Below, piece after piece: positions 34,180 to 35,613 of a stretch of 35,613 nt of DNA. Position 1 is the stretch's first letter. Every line of letters starts with the position of its first letter. The notes under the pieces are model-generated. The model had not been told where the DNA came from, made no database searches, and was given only the letters and a program-made list of their open reading frames with translations. Made by a program: the position numbers and the translations under genes. This DNA is from an uncultured Clostridia bacterium (lineage in GTDB: Bacteria > Bacillota > Clostridia > Christensenellales > Borkfalkiaceae), in the NCBI GenBank assembly GCA_947629725.1, contig CANREU010000003.1, positions 1-35,613 on the forward strand, given 5' to 3'.

Positions 34180-35613
34180 TTACTTCCGAGGGTTCTTAAT
34201 GTTCGCCTGTGCCGCTGCGAGCCGAGCGATCGGGACGCGGTAGGGCGAGCAGGAGACGTAATCCAGCCCGATGTTGTGGCAGAACTCGATGGAGGAAGGA
34301 TCCCCGCCGTGTTCGCCGCAGATGCCGCAGTGCAGCTTCTTGTTCGCCTTCTTGCCCATCTTCACCGCCATGCCCATGAGTTTGCCGACACCCGTCGTAT
34401 CGAGACGGGCGAACGGGTCGCTCTCATAGATCTTGTTCGCATAGTAGGCGGGAAGGAACTTGCCGGCGTCGTCGCGGGAGAACCCGAAGGTCATCTGCGT
34501 CAAATCGTTCGTGCCGAAGCAGAAGAACTGCGCCTCCTTGCCGATCTCGTCCGCCGTGATCGCCGCGCGGGGGATCTCGATCATGGTACCGACTTCGTAC
34601 TTGATCTTCTTGTGCTTGGACTTGATGACCTCTTCCGCCGTCTTCACGACGATGTCCTTCACGAACTTGAGCTCCTTCACTTCGCCCGTGAGAGGGATCA
34701 TGATCTCGGGCACGACCTTCCAATCCTTGTGCCGCTTGGCGACGGCGATCGCCGCCTTCATGACCGCCCTCGTCTGCATGACGGCGATCTCGGGATAGGT
34801 GACGCACAGACGGCAGCCGCGGTGGCCCATCATCGGGTTGAACTCGTGGAGATCGGAGATGATCTGCTTGATCTCCTGCACCGTCTTCTTCTGCGCCTTT
34901 GCGAGCGCCGCGATGTCCTCCTCCTCGGTGGGAACGAACTCGTGGAGCGGGGGATCGAGGAAACGGATGGTGACGGGCTGGCCGCCGAGCGCCTCAAAGA
35001 GGCCCTCGAAGTCCGCCTGCTGCATGGGCTCGATCTTCGCGAGCGCCTTTTCGCGCTCTTCCACCGTGTCGGAGCAGATCATTCTGCGGAAGGCGCCGAT
35101 CCTCTCGGGATCGAAGAACATGTGCTCGGTACGGCAGAGGCCGATGCCCTGTGCGCCGAACGCCGCCGCCTGCTTCGCATCCTTCGGGGTGTCTGCATTG
35201 GTGCGGACGCCGAGCGCCTTATACTTATCCGCGAGCGCCATGATCCTGCCGAAGTAGCCGCTGTTGGGGTCGGCGGGGACGGTGGGAATGAGGCAGTCGT
35301 AGATGTTGCCGGTGGAACCGTCGAGAGAAAGGGCGTCGCCTTCGTGATAGGTCTTGCCCTTCAGGGTGAAGCACTTGTTCTCCTCGTCCATCTTGATGTC
35401 GCCGCAGCCCGAGACGCAGCAGGTGCCCATGCCGCGCGCAACGACCGCCGCATGCGACGTCTGCCCGCCGCGCACCGTGAGGATGCCCTGCGCGTACTTC
35501 ATGCCCTCGATGTCCTCGGGGGAGGTTTCGAGGCGGACGAGGATGACCTTCTTGCCGGGGATGACTTCGCCCTTCTCGTTCTTGGAGGGCTTGCCGTACT
35601 TCACGGCGTCCTC
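34180..35613 (-). CDS. ppdK: Pyruvate, phosphate dikinase, C-terminal part (5' end beyond window)
   Basis: GGQTSHAAVVARGMG, IGLCRTEHMFF, FGTNDLTQMTFGFSRDD and HCGICGEHGGDP motifs; frame open to the window edge. Confidence 0.96.
   Translation of the reverse strand, partial: EDAVKYGKPSKNEKGEVIPGKKVILVRLETSPEDIEGMKYAQGILTVRGGQTSHAAVVARGMGTCCVSGCGDIKMDEENKCFTLKGKTYHEGDALSLDGSTGNIYDCLIPTVPADPNSGYFGRIMALADKYKALGVRTNADTPKDAKQAAAFGAQGIGLCRTEHMFFDPERIGAFRRMICSDTVEEREKALAKIEPMQQADFEGLFEALGGQPVTIRFLDPPLHEFVPTEEEDIAALAKAQKKTVQEIKQIISDLHEFNPMMGHRGCRLCVTYPEIAVMQTRAVMKAAIAVAKRHKDWKVVPEIMIPLTGEVKELKFVKDIVVKTAEEVIKSKHKKIKYEVGTMIEIPRAAITADEIGKEAQFFCFGTNDLTQMTFGFSRDDAGKFLPAYYANKIYESDPFARLDTTGVGKLMGMAVKMGKKANKKLHCGICGEHGGDPSSIEFCHNIGLDYVSCSPYRVPIARLAAAQANIKNPRK

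Overview
High-GC bacterial chromosomal window, probably from an uncultured Clostridia/Bacillota-like genome (lineage inferred from protein style only). It looks like core genome plus a surface-protein region. Left to right: a minus-strand ppx/gppA - maf - mreB-like operon; a split TSUP (TauE/SafE-like) transporter pair (-); a 1,213-aa predicted surface lipoprotein with a C-terminal TM anchor (+); a serS - exonuclease/BRCT - RsmF-like rRNA methyltransferase operon (-); a divergent CtpE-like P-type ATPase (+); a metallophosphoesterase (-); a seven-gene minus-strand operon (lipoprotein, DUF4175-like membrane protein, MoxR AAA+ ATPase, DUF58, BatA-like VWA, tandem-VWA, lipoprotein); a 1,644-aa repeat lipoprotein (-); and the 3' two-thirds of ppdK (-, cut by the window end). 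Intergenic gaps are dense with several families of short palindromic repeats. The strongest second-look items are: (1) a G/C-rich repeat array inside the RsmF-like gene whose unit spacing (39/45/42 bp) keeps frame, while the intergenic copies have a 40-bp period; (2) an imperfect duplication of the ppdK 3' end (40/42 identical, both differences synonymous) flanking a 75-bp palindromic element, with the native-looking terminator stranded behind the outer copy; (3) a multi-hairpin 5' leader between a consensus promoter and the RBS of the MoxR/VWA operon; (4) that operon itself, a MoxR system bracketed by two lipoproteins. No tRNA, rRNA, CRISPR array or transposase was recognised. All family assignments come from reading motifs, not from database searches.
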